This document shows, one piece after another, positions 10,827 to 20,192 of a DNA stretch of 64,000 nt. Below the pieces are notes generated by a model, which made no database searches, was not told where the DNA came from, and was given only the letters and a program-made list of their open reading frames with translations. Within the stretch, counting starts at the first letter, position 1. The number at the start of each line of letters is the position of its first letter. A program made the translations under genes and the position numbers. Source of the DNA: Blastobasis lacticolella (taxonomy: Eukaryota > Arthropoda > Insecta > Lepidoptera > Blastobasidae); assembly GCA_905147135.1 (NCBI GenBank), contig LR990056.1:13278001-13342000 (forward strand), written 5' to 3'.

Positions 10827-11611
10827 TAGTGTTGTAAAAAACTCGAGTCCGGGAGTCTGAAATTATGAACTCGACTCAATTTCGCAGGGCTCAATGACCT
10901 AAACGGGCCGTTTTTTTTTGTGCCTAAACACTCACTAGTCTAAAGCCGAGTCGAGCGCGAGTCAACAGAGCACGGGTCGAGTGTTGCACAAAATTGAGTT
11001 CGAAAACTTGTGTCGAAGCGACTGCTACTCAGGCTCTCGAGTATCACAAGCCTAATTCCACATCACACCACAACAGAAAATTATACTACACCACATCGGG
11101 ACTACACCGCACCACACTACAGACGCGAGTGAGACTCGCTACACGAACTCAATAGACTCGAGCACTAATCTCGAACTCAAGTTTAATCGGAAATTCAATG
11201 TGTTTATAATTCATCGAGCAGCACAGTCTTTGTCATAATGAGTCGAGTCATTTGATTAAGAGTCGCGCCCCAAAACGTAGACTAATTGGACCCTATTTTT
11301 GAAACCACTCGCAGCCACGTTGTCTTTTCTATATCTAGCTACTTATTACGAGTGTGAAAGATATGGGTAGCGTACGCGATCGCTCACGTGGATACGAGTT
11401 ATTTCAAAAAGGGTCCCTGGGCTCCTGGACCTATCTCTTTCACGTAGAAAATTAAAGGCATTAGAATAATGAATGACAATAATTATAAATTTTTGCTTAA
11501 ATTTTGTATCAATTTTGACATGTAACAATGGTTATCAATAAATAACCTTTAACTTATTAGAAGGCGAGCGCTCGCGTGGATGTGAGCTGTTTCGAGGTTT
11601 TCGCAACACTA
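10827..11611. mobile_element. non-autonomous hAT-like element, 785 bp
   Basis: Ends are inverted repeats: left TAGTGTTGTAAAAAACTCGA, right complement TAGTGTTGCGAAAACCTCGA. They fit the hAT terminal pattern (YARNG at the start). The element is flanked by an exact 8-bp duplication GTTACAGC at 10819-10826 and 11612-11619, the length hAT transposases make. The interior is rich in GAGTC/GACTC/CTCGAG motifs at 10836-11240, resembling the sub-terminal binding repeats of hAT elements. There is no transposase frame, so it would depend on one elsewhere. A patch at 11300-11460 resembles 17430-17520. Confidence 0.8.
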
Positions 11612-11755
11612 GTTACAGCCGGTGCTAAACAGCAAATTGAGCCATCACTTAGAAACAAACCTAACATAAAACACGACCATATTTCTGACAATGAACGTTT
11701 AGGCGGTGGCTGTCAAAGTTGATTTCAGATATACCCCTTTCTATTAATTCTTTTT

Positions 11756-11968
11756 GACGACCTGAGTGGTTCAATGGTTCAGTGATTCCCGGCCGGGCAG
11801 AAATTGAAATGATGAATCTTAGTTTCTGTTAGGGGTCTGGGTGTTCTATGTATAATAAGTATGTATTTTAAAGCATTTAAGTAGTATATCAGTTATCTAG
11901 CACCCATAGTACAAGCTTTGCCTAGTTTGGGGCTAGATGGCGCTGTGTTAATTTGTCAACGAATATTA
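11756..11968 (+). repeat. SINE-B copy with deleted tRNA middle
   Basis: Starts GACGACCTGAGTGGTTCA, then jumps to ATTCCCGGCCGGGCAGAAAT, so the anticodon-arm region of the tRNA-like head is deleted. The body (GATGAATCTTAGTTTCTGTT, ATAATAAGTATGTATT, AGCACCCATAGTACAAGC, GGGGCTAGATGGCGCTGTG) is complete. Confidence 0.8.
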
Positions 11969-12042
11969 AAAGAAAAAAACAATTTCAATTCATAATGATG
12001 AGATGAGAGAATGAGATAAATAACGGTACAACTTACAAGCAT

Positions 12043-12162
12043 CGAACTTTGGAAGAGTGTCTAGTGGCCGCGTGCTTGTGAGACCGATAACCAAGGTTAA
12101 GCAATACTCGCAATGTCCAGGAACTGGATGGGTGACCGTTTCGTACTATGAGCTTAGTCGAA
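12043..12162 (+). repeat. 5S rRNA-derived repeat
   Basis: Contains GAGACCGATAACCAAGGTTA AGCA, very like the box A region of 5S rRNA, and an exact TGGATGGGTGACCG (12125-12138), the 5S box C. The distance between the two blocks (about 32 bases) is what 5S genes show. Sequence outside these blocks is diverged and the 3' end does not pair cleanly with the 5' end, so this is not a functional 5S gene. It is either a 5S pseudogene or the head of a 5S-derived SINE. No poly-A or target duplication was found nearby. Confidence 0.7.
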
Positions 12163-12593
12163 CTTGAGCACAGCACCGACCTCGCCACTCTTTAGGTGGG
12201 CCTCCTAGTACCATTGGCAAAGCTACGTTGACTAAGACAATCCTTGTCTATCATCCGGTCAACGCAGGGAACTCTGAGACTGGTTCTAACCTAAGCGTAG
12301 GCGTACACCTGGGAATAAGTCTAGACTTAGTATTTCATAAGAGACTTCTACAGCGACTTCGTATATGCAATAATATACCCAGACGTACAGTACCTTTACT
12401 TTATATCACCCACAGATTGAGAAACATCTCAATAACATTTAATAGGTAATAGAATCTCTGTACGGATATCAGCTTTATATACAGCACACAATTTAAGGCT
12501 AAGGATAAAAATACAATACATTCATTGGCCGTTGATATATTTACAAGTCAATTTAGATACTTTTATGTCTCTACTTAACCCACTTATTATTCG
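12163..12593. other. no gene; possible body of the 5S-derived repeat
   Basis: Sequence directly downstream of the 5S-like head (CCACTCTTTAGGTGGGCC, GACTAAGACAATCCTTGTC) is GC-richer than its surroundings until about 12350 and could be the body of the same retroposon. No gene is seen. Confidence 0.35.
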
Positions 12594-12916
12594 GAGCGTC
12601 GGTGGCCGAGTGATTAAGTATCCGACTCGTAACCGAGAGGTACCGGGTTCGAATCTAACTGCGGCCCAATAACGCTTTCTGCTGAATTATGTACATAAGT
12701 TAAATGCTAACCGATGTTTACGGTGAAAAAAAACATCGTGATAAAACCTGCATATTCAGGCGACTGAAACTGAATACCATGATCCAATCTGGTCAGGTTC
12801 CCCGGATAGCAAGGTAATGAAGGTAATTATCTGATCTGCCAAATCCTGGATCATGGCCAAGGCGGACCCCGGGCCCTCGTGCGCGAGAGTACCGGGACAT
12901 TAACGCCAAAATGATT
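12594..12916 (+). repeat. SINE-A copy, near full length
   Basis: Head GAGCGTCGGTGGCCGAGTGA, box B GGGTTCGAATCT, body with small deletions after AAGGTAATGAAGG, tail GGGACATTAACGCCAAAATG. Diverged relative to the copy at 35127. Confidence 0.85.
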
Positions 12917-12937
12917 GTTATTTTATTTTTATTGTAG

Positions 12938-13180
12938 TCACCGCGTAGCGCCCAAACAGGAACCACGCCTAAATCGCGTAGTTTGCCGTGCGCGTGACTA
13001 GGCTGAGCGAAGCGACTGAGCGAAATGACTGACGAAAACTATTTGGGGCGGGTGGACTATCTTTTTTACCATGTGACTATAGCTAATGTTACTCGCTATC
13101 TAACCCCAAATTAAGCAAAGCTTGTGTGTGGTGTTAGATAAAAGTAGAATCGAACCCGGGATTAACCAACTGAGCTACTC
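12938..13180. repeat. dispersed repeat plus SINE-B scrap
   Basis: CGCGTAGCGCCCAAACAGGA and ACGCCTAAATCGCG recur at 38507-38540 (CGCGTAGCGCCCGAACAGGA) and loosely at 46515-46550. At 13098-13142 a minus-strand scrap resembling the SINE-B tail follows (CTAACCCCAAATTAAGCAAA, GCTTGTG). No gene. Confidence 0.45.
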
Positions 13181-13341
13181 TCAAACAATTTATTTAGACA
13201 ACCACAAACAACATACAAAATTAAAACTAAACCTAAAACTATATTTACGGTTAAAAAACCTCCCCTGGGTATCCTCGAAAGGCATGTGTTTGTGTAAACC
13301 TAACTTGAATAAAAATATTTGACTTTGACTTTGACTTTCAC

Positions 13342-13460
13342 ATGGTTCCCAGAAGCCTGGAAACATTTCCCCTTTTGAATAATGAGTCTCAACCTCTAAG
13401 CGAAAAAGTTGCCAGCCCTGCGGTCACCAGTGGCTTCATAGAGTCGCCTGGGGAGATCCT
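13342..13460 (+). other. left half of an interrupted frame
   Basis: The frame ending at 13545 reads ...SPAVTSGFIESPGEILYKGF up to the insertion point. Joining 13473 to 14968 (removing the insertion) would keep it open for about 20 more codons to a stop at about 15030. It may be part of an older repeat, since the peptide has no known domain. Confidence 0.35.
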
Positions 13461-14967
13461 ATATAAAGGTTTTTATTTTTTATATTTATATTTATTTATT
13501 TGTATCAGGCTACAGAGGCCCATAGATATAATACATGTATCATAAAAAATTATAAAAACAATAAACGATACATTATAGCCAAACCTATAAAACAATACCA
13601 CTTATAAAATTAACAATAGACTAATAGATAATATTATAATTTTCAATACTAAATTCTAACACTTTTCACTTTTCGTTTCGGCGGCACCGGAAATTCTGGG
13701 TCGCCCACGGAATCGCCGGTACACCACACCCTTCGGCCAATAATCTTCCCTCATGAAGAAATCCAAGTCTGCGGTGGGAACCAACACCACGAACGAGTTG
13801 AACGTACGTTCATGGCTTGATTCCAAGAGCCGGACTCTCACGAGGTACTTTTTGGTTAAGCGGATATGCTCTTCCACGTCCTTTGCCGTCACTGTGTAAT
13901 GAAGGCGGGACAGGTAAAGCGCCGTCGTCGGTGTCGCAGGGCGCAGTAGAAAGTTGGAACCGGTTACTGCAGTGCCGCGAAAATTCTGAGCTGCACGACG
14001 TCTACTCTTCTTCTGGACCGTGATAAATCCTTCCTCATCACAGTCCACGTCGGGGGCACATGGGGGCTTCAACACCCCCGTTTCTTGTGGAGCTGAAGCC
14101 ACCACGCGACGAGGTTGGCGCGATGCCGGTGCGCTGACGGGAGCCGCGGGCGCGGCGGGCGCTGGCGGGCGGGCAGCGGGTACGGACCGGCGAGCGGCGG
14201 GTGCGGGCGGGCGCGGCGCGGGCGCAGGGCCTCGCGGTGACGCACCCGCAACGTGTACGCCGATGCGAGCCGCGTACGTATTGAGTTCCAGCGTGGACGG
14301 CGGCGGTGGCGGCGGTGTTAAAACTGCTGACTCGAAACTCGTGTCGCTCGCACCGCCGCGCAGAATTTTCATTGTGGCTGTGTCAGCAGGCGACCCGATG
14401 ACTGGCATAGAGTTGCGCAATGTATTCATTTGTTCACGCAACTCCAATACAGTTTTATGAGAGGCCTCGATTTTTGCCTCAACTTTCGCCAGGTTTTCCT
14501 TCAGGAGCACGATGTCCTTCAGCAATCTGGTGACGTCGACGTGGTCGAACGTAACGGGAGGGAGCTTATTCAAATCCCTCGCGACAAAGATTGGCACGTC
14601 GTCGGGATCGGTCTCCTTCAGTAGCGTTATTATATCCTGAACGCTCCTCGGTGTCCCGTCACGTCTTCGAGACACCATCTTCTCCATCATGTTGAGTGAT
14701 GAGAACAGCAGCACCTTGGCTTCGGAAATGTCCTTCTCCGAGAAGCTGGACTTGCAGATCTGCACAGCACTGACTTCATCCATCACGTCCAACTTTTGCT
14801 GCAGAAACGCGAGGAGCTCGTTCACAACGATGTTACTATTAGCCATCGCAGCGATGCACACGCGGCAGATTGCGCCGCCGCTTCAGTAATACGATATAAA
14901 TATTACTAAATCGACAATACACGACCTACTCACATAGCGCATACTGAGAGACTCATATAAAGGTTTT
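13461..14967 (-). mobile_element. ORF1-only LINE-like insertion with 13-bp target duplication
   Basis: ATATAAAGGTTTT occurs at 13461-13473 and again at 14955-14967, bracketing a 1481-bp minus-strand insertion (13474-14954). From its 5' end: about 93 bases of leader, one intact ORF (13656-14861), about 180 bases of AT-rich 3' region, and an AAATAAATAAATATAAAT-type tail. Duplication plus A-rich tail is the signature of LINE-type target-primed insertion. No reverse transcriptase or endonuclease is present, so it must use another element's machinery. Confidence 0.75.
13656..14861 (-). CDS. LINE ORF1-like nucleic-acid-binding protein
   Basis: A 401-codon intact frame. N-terminal region (residues 1-107) is helical and contains DVPIFVARDLNKLPPVTF; residues 108-150 form a likely coiled coil (heptad-like L/I/V spacing); 183-188 is a run of six prolines and 190-250 is Pro/Ala/Arg-rich; residues 313-386 (ALYLSRLHYTVT to WPKGVVYRRFRG) look like an RRM-like fold ending in the W-P-x-G-V motif found in ORF1 proteins of some non-LTR retrotransposons. 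Coiled coil plus a basic RNA-binding end fits a trimerising RNA chaperone. The start could be Met1 (14861) or Met6 (14846, MANSNIVVNELL); the latter looks more like the conserved beginning. GC content is well above its surroundings. The clade (CR1/Jockey side) is inferred, not proven. Confidence 0.65.
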   Translation of the reverse strand: MCIAAMANSNIVVNELLAFLQQKLDVMDEVSAVQICKSSFSEKDISEAKVLLFSSLNMMEKMVSRRRDGTPRSVQDIITLLKETDPDDVPIFVARDLNKLPPVTFDHVDVTRLLKDIVLLKENLAKVEAKIEASHKTVLELREQMNTLRNSMPVIGSPADTATMKILRGGASDTSFESAVLTPPPPPPSTLELNTYAARIGVHVAGASPRGPAPAPRPPAPAARRSVPAARPPAPAAPAAPVSAPASRQPRRVVASAPQETGVLKPPCAPDVDCDEEGFITVQKKSRRRAAQNFRGTAVTGSNFLLRPATPTTALYLSRLHYTVTAKDVEEHIRLTKKYLVRVRLLESSHERTFNSFVVLVPTADLDFFMREDYWPKGVVYRRFRGRPRISGAAETKSEKC

Positions 14968-15639
14968 GGCTGTAGGACCCCAAGGGCACATCGTATCAAT
15001 GCCAATGGGTGTGAAAATGTGATAGGCTGAAAGAAAACGTAAAAAAATAATTTACCACTCAAAATGTGTTGTTGAATATTTCTTTTTTTCTTTTATTAAG
15101 TGAAAGCATTTCTAAAAAATAAGCAGTTTTTATAAAAAAAATTGCCCTATATGTTATTAGTTTTTACAGAACACACCCTGTTACGTACAAAGGCCTTCAT
15201 TTACGCAAACTCTGATTCGGGAAAGCCCTGAGCAGATTTACATCTTCGGCGGAGATTATTGGCTCAGAAGCGGTGTGAAAGCTTCACTGCTCGAATCTCA
15301 AGTGTTGTCTTAACGTAATGCCGCTCGAGTTGCCAGATATATCTGTAGAGCTACTATCGACTTCTGTGATTCTTTAAAATGGACGTCAATCAATTCTAGG
15401 TTAAAATCTATTCCTACTATTTCTACTGTAAAATTACTGTAATTTCTATTGTGTACAATTAAGATTATATGTGCGCAAGTTTGTAAAGCGACAATGCGGT
15501 ATTTGTAACCATTTTGTGCAAAATATACTGAAAGGATTTCTATAAAATTTTGCATTCATAACGATAAAAAATGCTCAAGGTGATTGCTGGCAACAATAAC
15601 GATAAGTGGTCCGCTTTCTCAGCAGAAACATTTGAGACA
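14968..15639. other. no gene recognised
   Basis: Right-hand continuation of the interrupted frame to about 15030, then AT-rich DNA. The 81-codon minus frame at 15310-15555 has no recognisable domain. Confidence 0.45.
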
Positions 15640-15809
15640 TCGTGCAGCCACAGTGTTTCCTTTGGACTATGACATGGGATCGTTCAAGAGGTATATTAGA
15701 GGTCTCTTTAGAGGCGGGCAACGCATTGGTGACTCCCCTGGTGTTGCCGATGTCCATAGGCGGCGGTGACCACTTTCCATCAGGTGGCCCGCTTTCCTGT
15801 TTGTCTGCT

Positions 15810-15840
<31 letters not shown>
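15640..15840 (+). mobile_element. family C retroposon end with 27-A tail
   Basis: Shares about 165 bases with the copy at 43509-43692 (AGCCACAGTGTTTCCTTTGG, GACATGGGATCGTTCAAGAG, GGCGGTGACCACTTTCCATC, AGGTGGCCCGC) and then has an uninterrupted run of 27 A (15814-15840). The pure A run suggests a young insertion. The 5' side is truncated; no coding frame remains. Confidence 0.8.
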
Positions 15841-16504
15841 CGCATACGCGCTCTGGACTAGGCCAGAGCTGTAGAACGCCCTCTGGCCTGGGCCTCGAAT
15901 CCGCTAATTTGCTTAGTCCGACCGAATTGTAATAGAATTTCAATTGGATCACTACAGCAGCGCAACGGCAGGTAATTATAGCAGAATACCAAAAATGTGT
16001 CAAACTACCATTGAGCTGCTTTTGGAATTCAATTACAATTCTATCCAGCCATTAATTAGTAAAGTAGCGGACTCGAGGCGTAGGTGGCGTATAAAACTAT
16101 GAAAGACTGCAGGAGGATTAGGGATATAGCAAGCCGAGGATAGGATCATTGTAGTATTATATGCTGATGATGATGAAGTATTGACCGAGCTTAAGCCAGA
16201 CTAGTATCAAAGGCGGGTGCTGGCCTCAACACGTTTGGTGAGACAATACTCATGCACCTCCAATGCCATGCTGGTGTTCGTTTGTGATTGTTGTATTATG
16301 TATTGTCTTGACTCGTATCTCGAAATCTCGGCCATAATCTATATCCTTACATAGTATACAGAACAGACGGATCACATCTATACGTAGGACAGAATCCGTT
16401 GGTTTTGCTATTAAAACGCTGTTTTGATGTATTCATTGTTATATCTGGCAGTCAGACCTTTGTTGTATATGGAAAAGTTTGTTTCAAATAAACTGACGAA
16501 CTCT
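15841..16504. other. no gene recognised
   Basis: A TGATGATGATGA tract at about 16152 follows AGGCGTAGGTGGCGTATAAA and may be the tail of a degraded RTE or SINE copy. No frame is convincing. Confidence 0.4.
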
Positions 16505-16620
16505 TCTTATATAGGTACATAGTATAAAACAAAGTCGCTTCCATCTGTCTGTCCCTATATATCTATGTACGTATAGATCTGCTTAACTAGGCAACGGATT
16601 TTATATGGTTTTCAACAATA
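16505..16620 (-). repeat. family H dispersed repeat fragment
   Basis: Minus-strand match to the ends of the copies at 25185-25340 and 60000-60090: AACAAAGTCGCTTCC, CTGTCTGTCCCTATATATCT and CAACGGATTTTATATGG correspond to their GGAAAGCAACTTCGTTTG, ATACATAGGGACAGG and ATCCGTTGCGTAG blocks. Confidence 0.5.
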
Positions 16621-16663
16621 GATAGAGTGTTTCAAGAGGAAGGTTTATAAGCAAGACAAAATA

Positions 16664-16951
16664 GTGTAGGTAGAGGTAAAGTAGGTGTATAGTAGGTGTA
16701 GTCCACCTGCCTCGCGATTGGCCTACGGGCGCGGTGTTAGAAGGGTTCCGATTGCGTTCTTTTGAGATCATGGAGCCCTTCGAATTGCACTGAGGTGGAT
16801 TGTCGTGGAGTTTTAGTGGGTAGAAGATCCGTAGAACCCAGCTCTTCCCCCGAGGGGCAGGGTACCTGGACCGCAGGTTTTCTTCACGTTACCAAAAAAA
16901 AGTGTAGGTGCAGGGTAGGTGTAGGGTAGGTGTAGAGTAGGGTAGGGGCAG
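16664..16951. repeat. GTAGGTGTAG tandem repeat interrupted by an A-tailed insert
   Basis: AGGTGTAG-type units occur at 16664-16700 and again at 16901-16951. The 200 bases between them (from about 16701, CCACCTGCCTCGCGATTGGC) end in ACGTTACC plus eight A at 16893-16901. This is consistent with a small retroposon 3' end having inserted into a minisatellite. Confidence 0.55.
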
Positions 16952-17006
16952 AACGCCACGCAAACGAAGTCGCGCCGGGTCTACTAGTGTATATATATGT
17001 AGGTAC

Positions 17007-17165
17007 CTCAAAAGAAGAAAATCGTAGAGAAGCCTCAAAATTTCTAGTGTTGCCTTACACTTTAGAAGAACAAAAAATAGCCTCAAAATCTCCAGTGTTG
17101 CCTTGTTGTACCTTAGAAGACCTAAAAGAAAAGAGAATCGTAGAAAGCCTCAAAATCCAGTTGCC
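17007..17165 (+). repeat. imperfect tandem repeat, about 50-67 bp units
   Basis: CCTCAAAAT occurs at about 17033, 17081 and 17148, each followed by C-A-G-T-like and TTGCCTT; TTAGAAGA and ATCGTAGA blocks recur between them. Units differ in length. It continues into a GC-richer patch (17170-17330) of unknown origin. Confidence 0.6.
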
Positions 17166-17697
17166 TTATCGGAATCTCCGCAGTGGCACTCGAGTCGGCT
17201 GACATATCTGCCGTGACGGCGGGCGTTAATTCGAATAACTCGATCCGTCAGTGTCGGCTGCAGACCCACTTAGAGCGGGCCCGCTCGCTTACAGACGGTT
17301 TCTTCCTGTTACCACGAAAGGCTTTGGGAGATACGACAGTGCTGCTCAAAAGAGTGACTTCAAATTCGTGATATCAAACAACTTTAATATGGCATCACCA
17401 ACTTGCAAATGTCATTTGAAGTCAACAATATTTTAGAAACCGCTCGCATCTACACGAGTGCTTGAGTGCGCTACCTATCTCTTTCACACTCGTGGTAAGT
17501 TGCTAGAATAGAAAAGACAAGCATTAGAGGGCGACAGCATATGTAGATATGAGCGGTATACTCGTGATAACATACAACTTTTACTATGGCACCATCACTC
17601 GGAAATTGCAAAAAACTAGCCATTTCATACAAAATTAAAATCGAATTCTGCCAAGATATACGAAACTGCTAATTTCTTTTTGCCATTTCTGAGGTGT
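17166..17697. other. dispersed repeat remnants, no gene
   Basis: 17352-17398 and 17560-17620 both resemble the inside of the element at 3617-3782. The stretch 17440-17520 resembles, in reverse orientation, 11300-11380 in the hAT-like element (ACGAGTG, CTATCTCTTTCAC, AGAAAAGACAA). No frame is supported. Confidence 0.4.
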
Positions 17698-17951
17698 TCA
17701 TCATCATCATCATCATATCAGCCAAATGACGCCCACTGATGGGCATAGGCCTCCCCCAGAGATCTCCACAGAGGCCGGTCCTGTGCTTTCCGCATCCAGC
17801 TGATACCTGCGATCCTTACCAGGTCGTCGGTCCACCTCGTAGGAGGCCTACCCATGCTGCGTCTTCCGGTACGTGGTCGCCACTCGAGAACTTTACTGCC
17901 CCATCGGCCATCTGTTCTTCGAGCTATGTGCCCTGCCCATTGCCACTTCAT
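17698..17951 (-). pseudogene. 5'-truncated RTE-type LINE, C-terminal piece
   Basis: A 77-codon open frame beginning KWQWAGHIARRTDGRWGSK and containing GRPPTRWTDDLVRIAG is nearly identical to the C terminus of the longer copy at 41121-42110. On the plus strand the 3' end is a TCATCATCATCATCAT microsatellite tail, standard for RTE elements. Homology stops near 17951, so the rest of the ORF was never copied. Confidence 0.9.
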
Positions 17952-18437
17952 TCTTCACTTCACTTCAGTCAGAGGTGGTGCCGTAGTAAAAGCTGACGTA
18001 AAAGCAAAAAAATTGCGGATAGGTATCATGAGTTCGAAATCAACCTGTATCGTAAAATAACCTAATCGACTGTCTGAAAAATCCGTGAAATGTCTAATAA
18101 ATGTTCACGGAGAAGCATTGCTCGACGAGATCGTTTGGCGAAAAGAGTCGATAATTCCTTATTTAGTTGGGGATGGGGGGGAGGGAGTAGTAACCATAAC
18201 TTCAATGCAACCCAAAGCCTACAAACCAGGAATTGCAGCTGATCCTTTGGGAAAGGTCGCAACCGGAATCGCCCGCCGCATAATTTCGCAATGAAAAGAA
18301 ATTGCCACGTTTAGAGAAATGTTTCACAATCACGGGTGTACATTACACGAACGACATTCTCATACACTACACGCGTCTGCAAAATGTAAAGTGTTAACTG
18401 GAATTGAGAGTATCGGGGTACACGCATGTCTTTATAG
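17952..18437. other. no gene recognised
   Basis: Two overlapping frames at 18062-18294 on opposite strands; the plus-strand peptide has a G-rich centre (GDGGEGVV) but no known family pattern. Confidence 0.45.
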
Positions 18438-18698
18438 AGGTAGAGCTCGTCTAATCTAAAATGACGCGCCCCACTATCGCATTAACGCACACAAGCAAGT
18501 TTAAAATATGGAGGCAATACATATACAAATGCCGTTGTAATTGGTCATTCAGTTGGCGGTGAAATTCAAACGTAGGAGCACGCGTCGTTCATTGGCTCCC
18601 ACACAGATGAAGTGTCGTTATCAATATTTGCACTCACACATCGAAATCAACTAACTAAGTAGTGGGGCGCGTCATTTTAGACTAGACGAGCTCTACCT
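18438..18698. mobile_element. 261-bp MITE with about 37-bp inverted repeats
   Basis: The left end AGGTAGAGCTCGTCTAATCT, AAAATGACGCGCCCCACTA is mirrored on the right (TAGTGGGGCGCGTCATTTTA, GACTAGACGAGCTCTACCT) with one mismatch. The interior is non-coding. The target duplication is not clear, so the superfamily is open. Confidence 0.85.
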
Positions 18699-18754
18699 AG
18701 GTAAAGTGTGAATTTTTAATATTGATATCATTGATAGTATATATCACAGATTAA

Positions 18755-19128
18755 GTCTATAGACTTGAGCGTCGGTGGCCGAGCGGTTAGGGTATTCGAC
18801 TCGTAAGCGAGAGGTACCGGGTTCTAATCCCATTGCAGCCAGGTACCAATTACTCTTTTCAGATTTATGTTCATTACTTGAATACTAACCGTTGCTCTTA
18901 CGGTGAGGGAAAACATCGTGATGAAACCTGCAAATTCAGGCGATTGAGTGTGTAACCATGATCCAATCTGGTCAGGTCCTGTTAAAAGGGTCATGGAAGT
19001 CAGATGGCAGTCACTTCACTGTAATTAACTGATCTCTCAAATCCTGGATCATGGTCAAGGCGGACCCCGGGCCCTTATACGCGAGAGCACAACCGGCACA
19101 TTAACGCCAAGATGATTATTTCTTTTAT
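18755..19128 (+). mobile_element. SINE-A, full copy with 11-bp target duplication
   Basis: TCACAGATTAA at 18744-18754 is repeated at 19129-19139. Between them lies head GAGCGTCGGTGGCCGAGCGG (from 18767), box B-like GGGTTCTAATCC (one change from the usual GGTTCGAATCC), full body, and tail GGCACATTAACGCCAAGATG. Pol III transcription from the tRNA-like promoter and LINE-mediated insertion are inferred from SINE biology. Confidence 0.85.
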
Positions 19129-19139
19129 TCACAGATTAA

Positions 19140-19826
19140 ATAATAGGATACTAAAAATGAAACCTAAAACCATCTGCAACTTTATTCTAGAGTGTCCCAA
19201 TTCATTCTTCTCAAATAAGTACTATCCGACTTACATTTTTCAGCAATATACAACCCAATATTAAGATGAGGCAAATAAAACTGCCTCGTTACCCCAGTGA
19301 CACAGAAACTGGGGAACACAATGCAGTATTGATAAGACTGTTTTATTTCACAGCGCACTGGCTAGAGTTATGGTCTCAATTAAAACGAAAGAAGGAGACA
19401 CGGTCTCATAAAATGTTGGAAGAATATCGCTTTCGAGACGTCTGTTGGGTAATAGTAGTATACAATGTCAATGCAGTGATGTTGGGTCTTTGGGACAGTG
19501 GAGATGTATCCGCATAAAATTTTCCTTCGTTTGGGAGGAGGAAAAGGCTTAAGACCTTGAAGGTGTTAGTATGTTCTTTCAGTATAGTTTGATTAGTGGA
19601 ATGCTAGTTCCTTCTTAAGTCAAATTGATTACACTCTTGACGACTTGATGGCTCACTTGGTTAACATGCAATTCGATATTTTTATGCAAGATGCTGATTT
19701 TCCCTATTTTTGAACCGAACTCTTTCGGTGATGCCAAAGTAATTAAAAAAATATTGCATTTTTCATGGCGAATATTATGATTGAAAACCATTCAAATCGT
19801 AGCGAGCGTATCAAAAATAAGACGCC
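19140..19826. other. no gene recognised
   Basis: The 83-codon plus frame at 19266-19517 includes WLELWSQLKRKKETRSHK; it is not recognisably conserved. Nearby CCCCAGT/ACTGGGG (about 19293-19315) could form a small hairpin. Confidence 0.4.
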
Positions 19827-19931
19827 TGACCCGTAACGGAAATTATATTTCATCATTTTAATTGCTACTCGGCCGGGAATCGAACCTCTGAGTCGCAGGC
19901 ATGTTTACCAATTGAACCACTCAGGTCGTCA
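19827..19931 (-). repeat. SINE-B head fragment
   Basis: Complement of the tRNA-Gly-like head: CTCGGCCGGGAATCGAACCT (box B side) to GAACCACTCAGGTCGTC (5' end). It has the first part of the body (CCGTAACGGAAATTATATTT) but nothing beyond. Confidence 0.75.
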
Positions 19932-20093
19932 AAAATATTTATAAAATAGTTTTGCTTACATACATTCTATATACCGTCAAGTATAAGTACCTAAGTTAGA
20001 GGCTAAAAGTCTAAACCTATACCAAACCTTCCACCTCCTACAGTACTTAATACCTTAATACTGCATACATTTGTACCGACAATCACAGCGTAG

Positions 20094-20192
20094 GTCGGCC
20101 TCCCACTCGCTGGAAGGGCGACCTTACAAAGATGGCAGGAGGCATAAAGTTGATCGTTGTGGAGGGCGTGGGCCTATGTGGCTCCCACGGCT
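20094..20192 (+). pseudogene. RTE-like LINE C-terminal fragment
   Basis: Plus-strand translation gives VGRPPTRWKGDLTKMAGG, a diverged match to the GRPPTRWTDDLVRIAG motif of the RTE copies at 17698 and 41121, ending near a TATGATGACAAT tail. Different orientation and subfamily from those copies. Confidence 0.5.

Noticed and set aside
12043..12162. Functional 5S rRNA gene
   Set aside because: Only the internal promoter region is well kept; the terminal helix cannot form and there is no tandem array.
14020..14460. 146-codon plus-strand frame, Gly/Ala/Arg-rich
   Set aside because: It is the antisense shadow of the Pro/Ala-rich centre of the ORF1 gene on the minus strand.
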